This document shows, piece after piece, positions 8,420-18,057 of a DNA stretch of 64,000 nucleotides; positions within the stretch are counted from its first letter, which is position 1, and every line of letters begins with the position of its first letter. This DNA is from Lysinibacillus macroides (lineage in GTDB: Bacteria > Bacillota > Bacilli > Bacillales_A > Planococcaceae). The DNA lies in assembly GCF_001281525.1 (NCBI RefSeq), contig NZ_LGCI01000005.1:1468949-1532948 (forward strand), given 5' to 3'. Made by a program: the position numbers and the translations under genes. Below the pieces are notes generated by a model, which saw only the letters and a program-made list of their open reading frames with translations, was not told the DNA's origin and did not search any database.

Positions 8420-10147
8420 TTATTGCATCACACGATCTTTTTCCACAAAGGCAATTAAGTTATTAATATAATAAAGAACTTGTTGAGAAGCTTTGTCGAT
8501 CTCTTTTAAATGTAACTCAGCCTGTTCAATCTTACCCGCTTTATGGGCCTCTGCTGCGAGCTTCGCTGATTCATGTACTTGTAAATGATAGCTATCTAAT
8601 TCACGGTAATCCTGTAAATGTCCAAAGCGCTCGACTGTACGAGGAGCCGTATACCATTTACCAAGACGACAATCTCGATGAGAGGAGACATCGCTTGGTT
8701 CCACATGCTCTAAACCAAGGAACATGTTATAAATACGCCACTTCCATAAAATATGATCAGCTTTTGATAATTGTAACAGGGCAATCGATGATAGCTGTAC
8801 ATTATTCTTGGCAATAATATCATTGCGGAAACGGTTAATTTCTCGCCCTAATAGATGAATATCCTTGGATGTATGATGGCTAGAATCCCGTATATCTTCC
8901 TGTAAATTTGAAATTTTAATCATTCTTGAAGCTACCTCATCAATAGCCGCTGCTTGTTCCTGCGAAATGGCTGCTGTATTTGTTACATCGGTATTGATAC
9001 GTTCAATTGTATCGACAATAGCATTTAACAACGGTAGCGAATCTTTTGCCTCAACGGTTGCTTCCTTAATAATTGCCGTTGTTTCTGTAATCGAGCCAGC
9101 TACCTCATTGGAATAGCTTTTTAAATGATGGACATTTGTTGATACTTCGCTAAGTGCAGAGACTGTGCTTTCTGCTAGCTTTCGTACTTCCTGTGCAACG
9201 ACTGCAAAGCCCTTGCCATGCTCGCCTGCACGTGCTGCTTCAATCGAAGCATTTAAGGCAAGTAAATTTGTTTGATCGGCAATTTGATTAATTAATGTGA
9301 CCACCTGTTCAATATCATTTACCCGTTTTTGCAGTTCTGAAAATGATTGAACAATAGATGTAAAAGTTGTTTCTGTTTTAAAGATTTCAGTTAAGGCATG
9401 TTCAATCGCATTTTTCCCTTTTGTCGCATGATCAACTGATTCCGTTGTTTTCTCTGATATATGTGAGGACATACGCGCTACTTCATTAATAGAAGCGGCC
9501 ATTTCCTCTGTAGCAGCGGTAGAGGATTGAATTTCCGCATGTTGCTTATCTAAGCTAAAAACTAAATCCTTCATATACATAATCTTTGCATTGACATCCA
9601 TTAAAGAGGATATTTCACTAACGACATTTTCGATAATGCGTTCTGTCAATACTTCCACAAGCAGCTCCTGATCAACGTTGATAGCGGCTTGGAAAGATTT
9701 CATATATTGAAAGGCTTTATTTGGTTTGATACCGAAGTTGTGTAAGATATATGTAGTAATATAAAATGCAAATTGATTGAAAACAATGATTAATTGGCCA
9801 GGTTCATATCGTTGCTGGCGTAGTAAATCAAAAAATTTAACGGTTTTATCCACGTAATCATCATCACGTGTTGCTAAGAAAAATTGCGTTAAGTATTGTT
9901 GAATCTGTTCTTCACTAATAGTTAATTGAGAGGTAGGAGATATCTCACTTAAATAATGATGAAAAATGGCATTCATAGGAGGAGAAACATCTTTTAACTT
10001 CTCATAGAGTGTTTTTAAACGCTCCTCATCTTCTAATTGAAAATGATTAAATGCCAGTGTTTGGTGAAATCGACCTGTTGCATGTAAATCTGTACCACGT
10101 TTTAGTAACTCGTCTAGCTCTGCCTTAGGACGAATGCTTGAAAACAT
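8420..10147 (-). CDS. Soluble globin-fold methyl-accepting chemotaxis protein with C-terminal CZB domain
   Basis: Cytoplasmic chemoreceptor: no transmembrane segment in 575 residues. Order: globin-coupled sensor domain (about 30-180), long signalling coiled coil with the conserved tip [20 protein letters not shown] (about 285-305), then a chemoreceptor zinc-binding (CZB) domain (about 465-545) with [15 protein letters not shown] and HLQVH. The globin part aligns without gaps to Bacillus HemAT, but the haem-binding proximal His is Leu109, so it probably does not bind haem as HemAT does. AGGAGG lies 9 bases before the ATG. Likely output is CheA-CheW signalling. Confidence 0.9.
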   Translation of the reverse strand: MFSSIRPKAELDELLKRGTDLHATGRFHQTLAFNHFQLEDEERLKTLYEKLKDVSPPMNAIFHHYLSEISPTSQLTISEEQIQQYLTQFFLATRDDDYVDKTVKFFDLLRQQRYEPGQLIIVFNQFAFYITTYILHNFGIKPNKAFQYMKSFQAAINVDQELLVEVLTERIIENVVSEISSLMDVNAKIMYMKDLVFSLDKQHAEIQSSTAATEEMAASINEVARMSSHISEKTTESVDHATKGKNAIEHALTEIFKTETTFTSIVQSFSELQKRVNDIEQVVTLINQIADQTNLLALNASIEAARAGEHGKGFAVVAQEVRKLAESTVSALSEVSTNVHHLKSYSNEVAGSITETTAIIKEATVEAKDSLPLLNAIVDTIERINTDVTNTAAISQEQAAAIDEVASRMIKISNLQEDIRDSSHHTSKDIHLLGREINRFRNDIIAKNNVQLSSIALLQLSKADHILWKWRIYNMFLGLEHVEPSDVSSHRDCRLGKWYTAPRTVERFGHLQDYRELDSYHLQVHESAKLAAEAHKAGKIEQAELHLKEIDKASQQVLYYINNLIAFVEKDRVMQ

Positions 10148-10272
10148 AAAAAAATACCTCCTGAAAGTATATATAATAAGGTAATGATAGCATAATACAG
10201 ATAGTTTTAATAGACATTTCAGGTGGCTTTGCTAAAATGAACATATCTTATGACAGCAAGGAATGGACAAAT

Positions 10273-10557
10273 ATGTATACAATTATTTACATGAAAGCAG
10301 ATTATGAGCCTTGGTGGAAATTTGAAGGCTGGGAAGCTTTTATTCAAACACAACATACATTTGAAACAAAGGAGCTATTTGAGCTTGCCTTACAGCAAAA
10401 ATTAGCACACTTTCGTTCAATCTATGATAATGAAGCAATGAAGGAAGGGCAGTATTGGGCTTTCTGGTCAGAGCATGAAAGCTTTTACTGCGAGGCTTGT
10501 GAGGATGATGCTCAAGTTTATCATGGCATTATTGCTTGTAAGCAAGAAGTGTTGTAA
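10273..10557 (+). CDS. DUF1033 family protein
   Basis: Small soluble protein (94 aa from this start) with the DUF1033 hallmark MKADYEPWWKFEGWEAFI near the N-terminus and a Cys pair near the C-terminus (FYCEAC). Function unknown. I chose the ATG at 10273 because AAGGA lies 10 bases upstream and the family normally begins just before this motif; an in-frame ATG at 10237 would add 12 residues. No terminator is evident before the csp promoter at 10599. Confidence 0.8.
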   Translation: MYTIIYMKADYEPWWKFEGWEAFIQTQHTFETKELFELALQQKLAHFRSIYDNEAMKEGQYWAFWSEHESFYCEACEDDAQVYHGIIACKQEVL

Positions 10558-10598
10558 AATAATTTTGAAAAAAAATTAAAAAAATATCTTTTCTTTAT

Positions 10599-10627
10599 TT
10601 GACAAAATTATGAATGGCGGTTATACT
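10599..10627 (+). promoter_or_regulatory. Sigma-A-type promoter of the cold-shock gene
   Basis: TTGACA (10599-10604), 17-bp spacer, TATACT (10622-10627). Start of transcription near 10634 would give a leader of about 148 nt before the ATG at 10782. Confidence 0.8.
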
Positions 10628-10662
10628 TAGGTTAACAATTTAATTGCTTCACCGGAAACATG

Positions 10663-10726
10663 AATTCACATATTACAAAAAGTGATCGCGTTAGTTCGGT
10701 ACTCTTTGTAATATGTGAATTTTTTT
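10663..10726 (+). promoter_or_regulatory. Long hairpin plus T-run inside the csp mRNA leader
   Basis: AATTCACATATTACAAA (10663-10679) pairs perfectly over 17 bp with 10705-10721, immediately followed by a T-run to 10726. It lies between the csp promoter and start codon. It has the form of a terminator/attenuator or a temperature-responsive leader element; which of these is inference. Confidence 0.7.
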
Positions 10727-10781
10727 CATTCGCTGAAGAAATTACATATTGTTCACTTTTATTTTTTGGAGGTTTTCTTAA

Positions 10782-10982
10782 ATGAAACAAGGTACAGTAA
10801 AATGGTTTAACTCAGAAAAAGGTTTTGGATTTATCGAGGTTGAAGGTGAAAACGACGTATTCGTACACTTCTCAGCTATCCAAGGCGAAGGTTTCAAAAC
10901 TCTTGACGAAGGTCAAAAAGTGGAATTCGAAGTTGTAGATGGCAACCGCGGACCACAAGCTGCTAACGTAACTAAACTTTAA
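10782..10982 (+). CDS. cspB: Cold-shock protein (CspA/CspB family)
   Basis: 66-residue OB-fold RNA/ssDNA-binding protein that melts RNA structure in the cold and in stationary phase. RNP1 KGFGFIEV is at 13-20 and RNP2 VFVHF at 26-30; the length matches Bacillus CspB/C/D exactly. GGAGG precedes the ATG. It is monocistronic, with its own strong promoter, a long structured leader and a terminator. Which csp paralogue it is cannot be settled here, so the symbol is generic. Confidence 0.95.
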   Translation: MKQGTVKWFNSEKGFGFIEVEGENDVFVHFSAIQGEGFKTLDEGQKVEFEVVDGNRGPQAANVTKL

Positions 10983-11017
10983 TTCACAATAATTAAAATT
11001 ACTTTCGTTAAACACGA

Positions 11018-11047
11018 GGCATCCTATGTAAATAGGATGTCTTTTTT
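11018..11047 (+). terminator. Terminator of the cold-shock gene
   Basis: GGCATCCTAT (11018-11027) pairs with ATAGGATGTC (11032-11041) with one G-U pair, followed by TTTTTT. Confidence 0.85.
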
Positions 11048-11100
11048 GTATTATTTAGAACTTTAAGGATTACAAATCTTAATTTAGGTTAAATATAAAG

Positions 11101-11280
11101 TAGCGGTGGATAGCAATGCTAAAATGACGGATAGCCCCGCTAAAGTGGAGGATAGCGCTGCAAGAATGAGGGATAGCCGTATAAGTAGTGGATAGGCACA
11201 CTAAAGTAACGGATAGCCTCATAAAAGAAGCGGATCATGCTGCAGATAGGCCCACAAAAATACTGGATAGCTTGCAAAGA
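11101..11280. repeat. Degenerate tandem array of about 20-22 bp units
   Basis: Roughly eight imperfect units, each beginning GGATAGC (variants gatagc, ggatagg, ggatca) followed by a variable middle and a TAAAGTGG-like end. The units start about every 20-22 bp from 11108. The array lies just upstream of the DUF1232 gene and accounts for a spurious N-terminal extension of its frame. Confidence 0.7.
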
Positions 11281-11289
11281 AGGAGGCAG

Positions 11290-11781
11290 ATGAATTTGAA
11301 TACTGTAGAAAAAGTACCTAATGAACAGGAGCAGCAAGATTTTTATCAGAAACTACGTGCGAAATTAGTAGCTTATCTTGAATCAAAAAAAGGAAAGAGC
11401 AATAAATTTACTCCATATTTAATGTTTGTGCCTGATTTATTTCATTTATTAATTAAGACAGTAACCGATACAGGTGTGGATAAAAAAAGTCGCGCGTTAA
11501 TCGGAGCATCCCTTGCATACTTTGTATTGCCACTGGATCTGATGCCAGAAGGGTTACTGGGCTTTGGTGGTTATTTAGATGATATTGTACTTGCAACTTT
11601 TGTGGTAAATACGATCATCAATAAATTGGGACCAGACGTAGTAGAAAAGCATTGGACAGGAGATGACAAGCTTTTACATGTGCTGCAAAAGGTTGCCGAA
11701 GTGAGTGATGAGGTGATTAGTAAAATCCCTGTTAAATCGCCAATCGCTCAGTTTGTAAAGCAAGAGAGTAAAGATAAATAA
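11290..11781 (+). CDS. YkvA/DUF1232 family protein
   Basis: Small protein with the DUF1232 core (SRALIGASLAYFVLPLD, then LMPEG and GYLDDIVLA), a hydrophobic hairpin bearing conserved Asp/Pro, predicted to be membrane associated; function unknown. I start it at ATG 11290 (163 aa), next to AAGGAGG; TTG 11296 gives better spacing and cannot be excluded. The frame stays open to 11188, but that stretch is the tandem repeat array. A strong bidirectional terminator follows. Confidence 0.8.
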   Translation: MNLNTVEKVPNEQEQQDFYQKLRAKLVAYLESKKGKSNKFTPYLMFVPDLFHLLIKTVTDTGVDKKSRALIGASLAYFVLPLDLMPEGLLGFGGYLDDIVLATFVVNTIINKLGPDVVEKHWTGDDKLLHVLQKVAEVSDEVISKIPVKSPIAQFVKQESKDK

Positions 11782-11810
11782 TATTATTATGTAAACCCTA
11801 AACTTCCCAT

Positions 11811-11845
11811 AAAAAATGAGCCTGTTATAAGCAGGCTCATTTTTT
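11811..11845. terminator. Bidirectional terminator
   Basis: AAAAAATGAGCCTG (11811-11824) pairs with CAGGCTCATTTTTT (11832-11845). It serves the DUF1232 gene on the plus strand and overlaps the stop codon of the minus-strand protease gene. Confidence 0.9.
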
Positions 11846-12661
11846 ATGTTGCTCTTCTAATAAAAGTTGGAGCTGTTGCACAGGTACAAACAGGCCGACA
11901 CGTCCAATGGGCTCATATTTCATCGTTGCAAAAATCACCCCAATGACCTCGCCCTGTTGATCGATGACAGGGCTACCACTATTACCACGATAAACAGGTG
12001 CTTTTAACATCATAACAGGCTCCTGCCAATCCTCTAATTGGATGGCTTCAAGTAATGTCCCTTCATTGGCAATGCCCGTGAAGGAAAGGGGGTTCCCAAT
12101 AAAATAGACATGTTCATCTGCAGAAAAAGCTGGATCTTCTGCAAGAGGAAGAGAGGGGAGTTGCTCCGCTTCCACCTGCAATAAGGCTAAATCTACGGCT
12201 GGATCGCTCTCGATTAATGTTGCCTTCATTAATCCCTCATCAGGAAAGACAACAGATAATGACATCGCATCTTCTACTACATGGGCATTGGTGACAATCA
12301 GACCATCAGGAGAGATGGCAAAACCAGTGCCTTTACTGGAGCCTGTCGAAATTTCAACGACTGCCTTTTTATAGGTTTGGATATCCTCTTGTGTCGAGAG
12401 TCGCGTTGAAGCCTTCAAAAATTCAATTGCTGGTATGGAATAAATTTGAAAAATTAGGGCGAACGTATTGAAAAACAGCACCAATGCCATGCCCCACACA
12501 ATCCAGCGTACAAAAGGCTTTTGTTTTTTGGGCTTTTTTCCGTGAATGCGTTCTTCTCGCTCCTGTGCCAATGCTTTTTGCTGTTCCTCGAGTACAAGTT
12601 CAATAAATTCTTCTTCCGTTAAGTCTTCTTGCTTTGGTGTTGCATTATGTATTTCACTCAT
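11837..12661 (-). CDS. Membrane-anchored trypsin-like serine protease (S1C/DegP-like, no PDZ)
   Basis: 274-residue protein: acidic cytoplasmic N-terminus, one transmembrane helix (about 52-73), then an extracellular trypsin-like domain. The catalytic triad is complete: His127 in TNAHVV, Asp157 in DPAVDLALL, Ser228 in GNSGSPV. Unlike HtrA/DegP there is no PDZ domain after the protease. Start at ATG 12661, with GGGGGG 6 bases upstream; the frame extends 18 codons further without a ribosome site. It follows a lipoprotein gene on the same strand, separated by a hairpin. Likely surface proteolysis or quality control. Confidence 0.9.
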   Translation of the reverse strand: MSEIHNATPKQEDLTEEEFIELVLEEQQKALAQEREERIHGKKPKKQKPFVRWIVWGMALVLFFNTFALIFQIYSIPAIEFLKASTRLSTQEDIQTYKKAVVEISTGSSKGTGFAISPDGLIVTNAHVVEDAMSLSVVFPDEGLMKATLIESDPAVDLALLQVEAEQLPSLPLAEDPAFSADEHVYFIGNPLSFTGIANEGTLLEAIQLEDWQEPVMMLKAPVYRGNSGSPVIDQQGEVIGVIFATMKYEPIGRVGLFVPVQQLQLLLEEQHKK

Positions 12662-12679
12662 GTATGGCCCCCCTTTGCT

Positions 12680-12713
12680 AAAAAACAGACGCCCAAGCAG
12701 GACGCCTGTTTTC
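12680..12713 (-). terminator. Terminator between lipoprotein and protease genes
   Basis: On the minus strand AAAACAGGCG (12713-12704) pairs with CGTCTGTTTT, followed by TT. It separates the lipoprotein stop at 12720 from the protease start at 12661, so the two may be only partly co-transcribed. Confidence 0.65.
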
Positions 12714-12719
12714 ATTCAA

Positions 12720-13358
12720 TTATTCTATTTTTTGCAAGGTTGATGTCACAACAAATGGCTCATCTTGCTCTGTTTCCATCGTATCCTCTGTGCGGATTAG
12801 GCCAATATCTTTTGCAAAATATTTGATTGTCGTCATTTGATCTTTAGAGCGGCTTAGCTGGATGACATCTTGATAGACCGTTGTGCCTGTATCGACAGTG
12901 GCGGTCGTTGATTCAATGGTCCAACCTTGAAAGCTCATCCCGACTTGTAATGGCTTTTGAAGTATGGTTTCCAGTACAGGGTAAGAAGCTGCCGCTGCTG
13001 CACTTGGCATGCTTGGATTGCTGTCAACGGGTTCTCGATAGACAAGATCAATGCTTGCATCGGTTATACGATAGATTTTTAATAGTGTCACACCACCATT
13101 ATCCTCTATTTGCGCGATATGCTGTGTATCGAGATAGGTTGTTTTTAGTGTGAAGCTGGCAAACTCATTTCCTTCCCCTTGAAAAGAGGCGACGGATCCA
13201 TCAGGTGGAAAATAGGATAGAAGTGACGTTTGATCTTGTTCATCTGATTGCTTGTCCTCCACAGGTGGTGTTGGCGATGGCACAGGCTCTTCTTTGACTT
13301 CTTCACGACAGCCAGCAAGTAGAAATGCAAGAGAAAGTACGAGAACATGGTATCTCAT
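12720..13358 (-). CDS. Predicted lipoprotein, function unknown
   Basis: Exported lipoprotein of 212 residues with signal peptide and lipobox LLAGC near residue 16, an acidic Pro/Glu/Gln linker (about 20-45), then a beta-rich domain. I do not recognise the family beyond that. Start at ATG 13358, with AAGGAG 7 bases upstream; the frame opens two codons earlier with GTG. The neighbouring surface protease downstream may act on the same compartment, but no functional link is visible. Confidence 0.75.
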   Translation of the reverse strand: MRYHVLVLSLAFLLAGCREEVKEEPVPSPTPPVEDKQSDEQDQTSLLSYFPPDGSVASFQGEGNEFASFTLKTTYLDTQHIAQIEDNGGVTLLKIYRITDASIDLVYREPVDSNPSMPSAAAAASYPVLETILQKPLQVGMSFQGWTIESTTATVDTGTTVYQDVIQLSRSKDQMTTIKYFAKDIGLIRTEDTMETEQDEPFVVTSTLQKIE

Positions 13359-13468
13359 AAGCACACTCCTTCGCTATTTTCTTTCATTATACGTGAAGGG
13401 AGTGTGTTATACGAATGAAATAAGATATTTATCTTATAATAATATTATGTAAACTAAATACTAGAAAC

Positions 13469-13497
13469 TTGTAACAGAATGGAAAATTAACTATGAT
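13469..13497 (+). promoter_or_regulatory. Promoter of the DinB-family gene with upstream AT-rich motif
   Basis: TTGTAA (13469-13474), 17 bp, TATGAT (13492-13497). Immediately upstream, ending at 13454, lies a TATTATGTAAAC motif that also precedes the promoter at 23445. Confidence 0.6.
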
Positions 13498-13528
13498 AGA
13501 AATGAAGTTAAAAATGGGGGGCAAAGAT

Positions 13529-13999
13529 ATGTATAGACAAGTAGATGATTTTTTACAAGAATGGTCAAATGCATCGAAGGGAACACTGCAAGTATTACAG
13601 GCTTTAACAGATGACAAGCTAGCGCAAAGTATTGTAGAGGGTCATAGTACACTTGGCTGGTTAGGTTGGCATTTAGTTGGGGCGGCTGGTTATTTTAGCT
13701 ATCTAACAGGGTTAAAAGTACCAATGATTCGTCAAGAAGATCCTGTACCAACGACTGCAGCTGAGATCGTGACAGCCTATGAAAGCGTTGCAAACGGTAT
13801 CAAAGAGGAAGTGGCTAAGCTTTCGAATGACGATTTACTAGAGGTAGTAAATGGCTTTACGGCACCCATGCCAAAAGGGGCTTTATTACGTGTATTAATC
13901 GACCATCAAACACATCATCGTGGACAAATGACGGTCCTGCTACGTCAAGCTGGTTTACCAGTACCTGGTGTGATGGGACCAACAAAGGAAATGCAATAA
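13529..13999 (+). CDS. DinB family protein
   Basis: Four-helix-bundle metal-binding protein (156 aa) of the DinB/YfiT superfamily, which includes thiol-dependent enzymes and damage-inducible proteins. Putative metal-ligand histidines are in GWHLVG and DHQTHHRGQ, in the family arrangement. Start at ATG 13529, with GGGGGGC 8 bases upstream; an in-frame ATG at 13493 overlaps the promoter -10 and is rejected. A promoter sits just upstream and a terminator downstream, so it is monocistronic. Substrate unknown. Confidence 0.87.
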   Translation: MYRQVDDFLQEWSNASKGTLQVLQALTDDKLAQSIVEGHSTLGWLGWHLVGAAGYFSYLTGLKVPMIRQEDPVPTTAAEIVTAYESVANGIKEEVAKLSNDDLLEVVNGFTAPMPKGALLRVLIDHQTHHRGQMTVLLRQAGLPVPGVMGPTKEMQ

Positions 14000-14007
14000 C
14001 CACGCAA

Positions 14008-14042
14008 GCGGCAGATATATAGTTTTTATCTGCTGCTTTTTT
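14008..14042 (+). terminator. Terminator of the DinB-family gene
   Basis: AGCGGCAGATA (14008-14018) pairs with TATCTGCTGCT (14027-14037) with one G-U pair, followed by a T-run. Confidence 0.85.
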
Positions 14043-14045
14043 AAA

Positions 14046-14074
14046 TTGACACTTACCTACTAGTAAGTTAGTAT
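14046..14074 (+). promoter_or_regulatory. Promoter with embedded operator for the TetR gene
   Basis: TTGACA (14046-14051), 17-bp spacer, TAGTAT (14069-14074). Inside the spacer ACTTAC (14051-14056) and GTAAGT (14063-14068) form a perfect inverted repeat, a fit for autorepression by the TetR protein. The ATG follows only 7 bases after the -10, so the transcript would be leaderless. Confidence 0.65.
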
Positions 14075-14080
14075 AAAGCC

Positions 14081-14638
14081 ATGACAAATAGAAAAATGCA
14101 AATTATAGAATTAACATTGAAGAATATTCAGGAAAAAGGTTTCACATCATTTAGTTATGAGCATTTAGCAAAGGAGCTTGGCGTTACGAAGGCAAGTATT
14201 CACTATCATTTTGAGAAGAAGGGAGATTTAGGGATCGCTGTTTGCGAAAGAATTCAACAAGGGTTAGTGGGGGCTTATACACTGATTAAAGAGTCCACTA
14301 TGCCAGCTGAAGAAAAGCCTTTTGCCTTTATTATGCAGCGTGTAAAATTCCTTGAGCAAGATGGTGTTTGCCCTATCTCAGCTTTACAGGCAGACTATCA
14401 AGAATTACCGCAACCGATGCAAGAAAAGCTTCAGCAGCTTAGCCAAATGGAAATCGATGTCTTTGTAGAGCTACTGAAAGATGCTAAACAACAGGGCGCC
14501 CTCCAAGCCACTAATGATTTGGAGGCACTAGCTGTATTCCTTATTTCAAGTACGAAAGGGGCATTACAATACAAACGCGTTTTAGGAGAAGCTTTCTTTC
14601 TCAAAATGCTGGCGCAATTACAGGAATTGTTAAAATAA
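14081..14638 (+). CDS. TetR/AcrR family transcriptional regulator
   Basis: One-component repressor of 185 residues: N-terminal helix-turn-helix (about 20-50, YEHLAKELGVTKASIHYHF is the classic TetR recognition motif) and a helical ligand-binding C-terminal domain. No Shine-Dalgarno sequence precedes the ATG at 14081; the -10 ends 7 bases upstream, so translation is probably leaderless. It is followed within 28 bp by a fabF-type gene with its own ribosome site, so it likely controls itself and that gene. Ligand unknown. Confidence 0.9.
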   Translation: MTNRKMQIIELTLKNIQEKGFTSFSYEHLAKELGVTKASIHYHFEKKGDLGIAVCERIQQGLVGAYTLIKESTMPAEEKPFAFIMQRVKFLEQDGVCPISALQADYQELPQPMQEKLQQLSQMEIDVFVELLKDAKQQGALQATNDLEALAVFLISSTKGALQYKRVLGEAFFLKMLAQLQELLK

Positions 14639-14666
14639 AAAACGAAAACAAAAAGGAGCGATGTAC

Positions 14667-15902
14667 ATGATACGAAGAGTCGTTGTTACTGGATATGGTG
14701 TTGTTTCCCCGTTAGGTAATTCAGTATCAGCCTTATGGGAGAATATTAAAGCAGGACAATCAGGGATTCGAAATATTCAAGGGGAGGCATTTAGCGGCAT
14801 TAATACGCAAATTGCTGGGACGATCACGGATTTCGATGCAACGCAGTATATGGATAAAAAAGAAATCAGTAAGTATGATTTATTTGTACAATATGCTGTT
14901 GCCGCTTCCCAACAAGCCCTGACGCAAGCCAATTTAAATATGGAGCAGGTGGATAAGGAGCGTTTAGGCGTATACATTGGCTCAGGGATCGGGGGCATTG
15001 AGACGATTTTAGAAAATCATCAGGCTATGCTCGATAATGGGCCAAGAAAGGTGTCCCCGTTTATGGTACCGATGATGATTAGCAATATGGCTGCAGGGAT
15101 TCTAGCGATTAAAACGGGCTTTAAAGGGCCAAGCTTTTCACCTGTTTCGGCCTGTGCGACAGGAAACCAGGCCATTGGAGAAGCGTTCCTAGCGATTCGA
15201 CATGGCTATGCGGATGGTATTTTAGCAGGTGGAGCGGAGGCACCCATCAATCCACTTAGCTTTGCAGGATTCTCTCGTATGAAAGCCATGTCCACAAGAA
15301 ACGATGCGCCAACAAAGGCTAGTCGACCATTCGATAGCGAGCGAGATGGCTTTGTTATGTCTGAAGGGTCTGGCATCGTGTTCCTAGAGGAATATGAACA
15401 CGCCAAACAAAGGGGTGCTACGATTCTTGGTGAGATTGTTGGCTATGGTGTCACAACCGATGCTCATCACATTACAGCACCTGATTTTACGGGTGCTGCC
15501 AATGCCATGAAGCTGGCATTAAAAATGGGTGATATTGATGGCTCAGCTGTCGATTATATCAACGCACATGGCACAAGCACACCAGAGGGAGATAAATCTG
15601 AAACGAAGGCTATTAAACACGTTTTTGGTGACCATGCCTATCAACTAAAGGTTAGCTCCACAAAATCAATGACAGGGCATCTCTTTGGCGCGGCTGGTGG
15701 GATCGAAGCTATTATTACATTGAAAAGTATAATGGATAGCATTATTCCACCAACAATTAATTATGAAACACCTGATCCAGCGTGTGATTTAAACTATGTA
15801 CCAAACGAGGCACTGCAGCAACCTGTCAACATTGCGCTATCCAATGGCTTTGGCTTTGGTGGCCATAATGCCGTGCTAGCCTTTAAAAGGTTTGAGGAAT
15901 AA
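14667..15902 (+). CDS. fabF: Beta-ketoacyl-ACP synthase II
   Basis: Condensing enzyme that elongates acyl-ACP with malonyl-ACP in fatty-acid synthesis. The 411-residue length is canonical. The catalytic triad is complete: Cys163 in SACATGNQ, His in INAHGTSTPEGD and His in SMTGHLFGAAG. I start at ATG 14667 because AGGAG lies 8 bases away; ATG 14661 is only 2 bases from it. It is not beside fabH or other fab genes but directly behind a TetR regulator, so this may be a secondary, regulated KASII rather than the housekeeping copy. Confidence 0.93.
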   Translation: MIRRVVVTGYGVVSPLGNSVSALWENIKAGQSGIRNIQGEAFSGINTQIAGTITDFDATQYMDKKEISKYDLFVQYAVAASQQALTQANLNMEQVDKERLGVYIGSGIGGIETILENHQAMLDNGPRKVSPFMVPMMISNMAAGILAIKTGFKGPSFSPVSACATGNQAIGEAFLAIRHGYADGILAGGAEAPINPLSFAGFSRMKAMSTRNDAPTKASRPFDSERDGFVMSEGSGIVFLEEYEHAKQRGATILGEIVGYGVTTDAHHITAPDFTGAANAMKLALKMGDIDGSAVDYINAHGTSTPEGDKSETKAIKHVFGDHAYQLKVSSTKSMTGHLFGAAGGIEAIITLKSIMDSIIPPTINYETPDPACDLNYVPNEALQQPVNIALSNGFGFGGHNAVLAFKRFEE

Positions 15903-15945
15903 AATACTCTATCATAATGCCCTGCAATGGTATGTTAAATAAACA

Positions 15946-15983
15946 AAAAATCCTCTGCCAATAATTTCAGGCAGAGGATTTTT
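15946..15983. terminator. Bidirectional terminator between fabF and ABC-F genes
   Basis: AAAAATCCTCTGCC (15946-15959) pairs with GGCAGAGGATTTTT (15970-15983). Convergent genes end on both sides. Confidence 0.9.
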
Positions 15984-15986
15984 CCC

Positions 15987-18057
<2,071 letters not shown>

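Noticed and set aside
11101..11285. CRISPR-like array
   Set aside because: Units are too degenerate and there are no unique spacers of fixed length between constant repeats; it is a tandem repeat.
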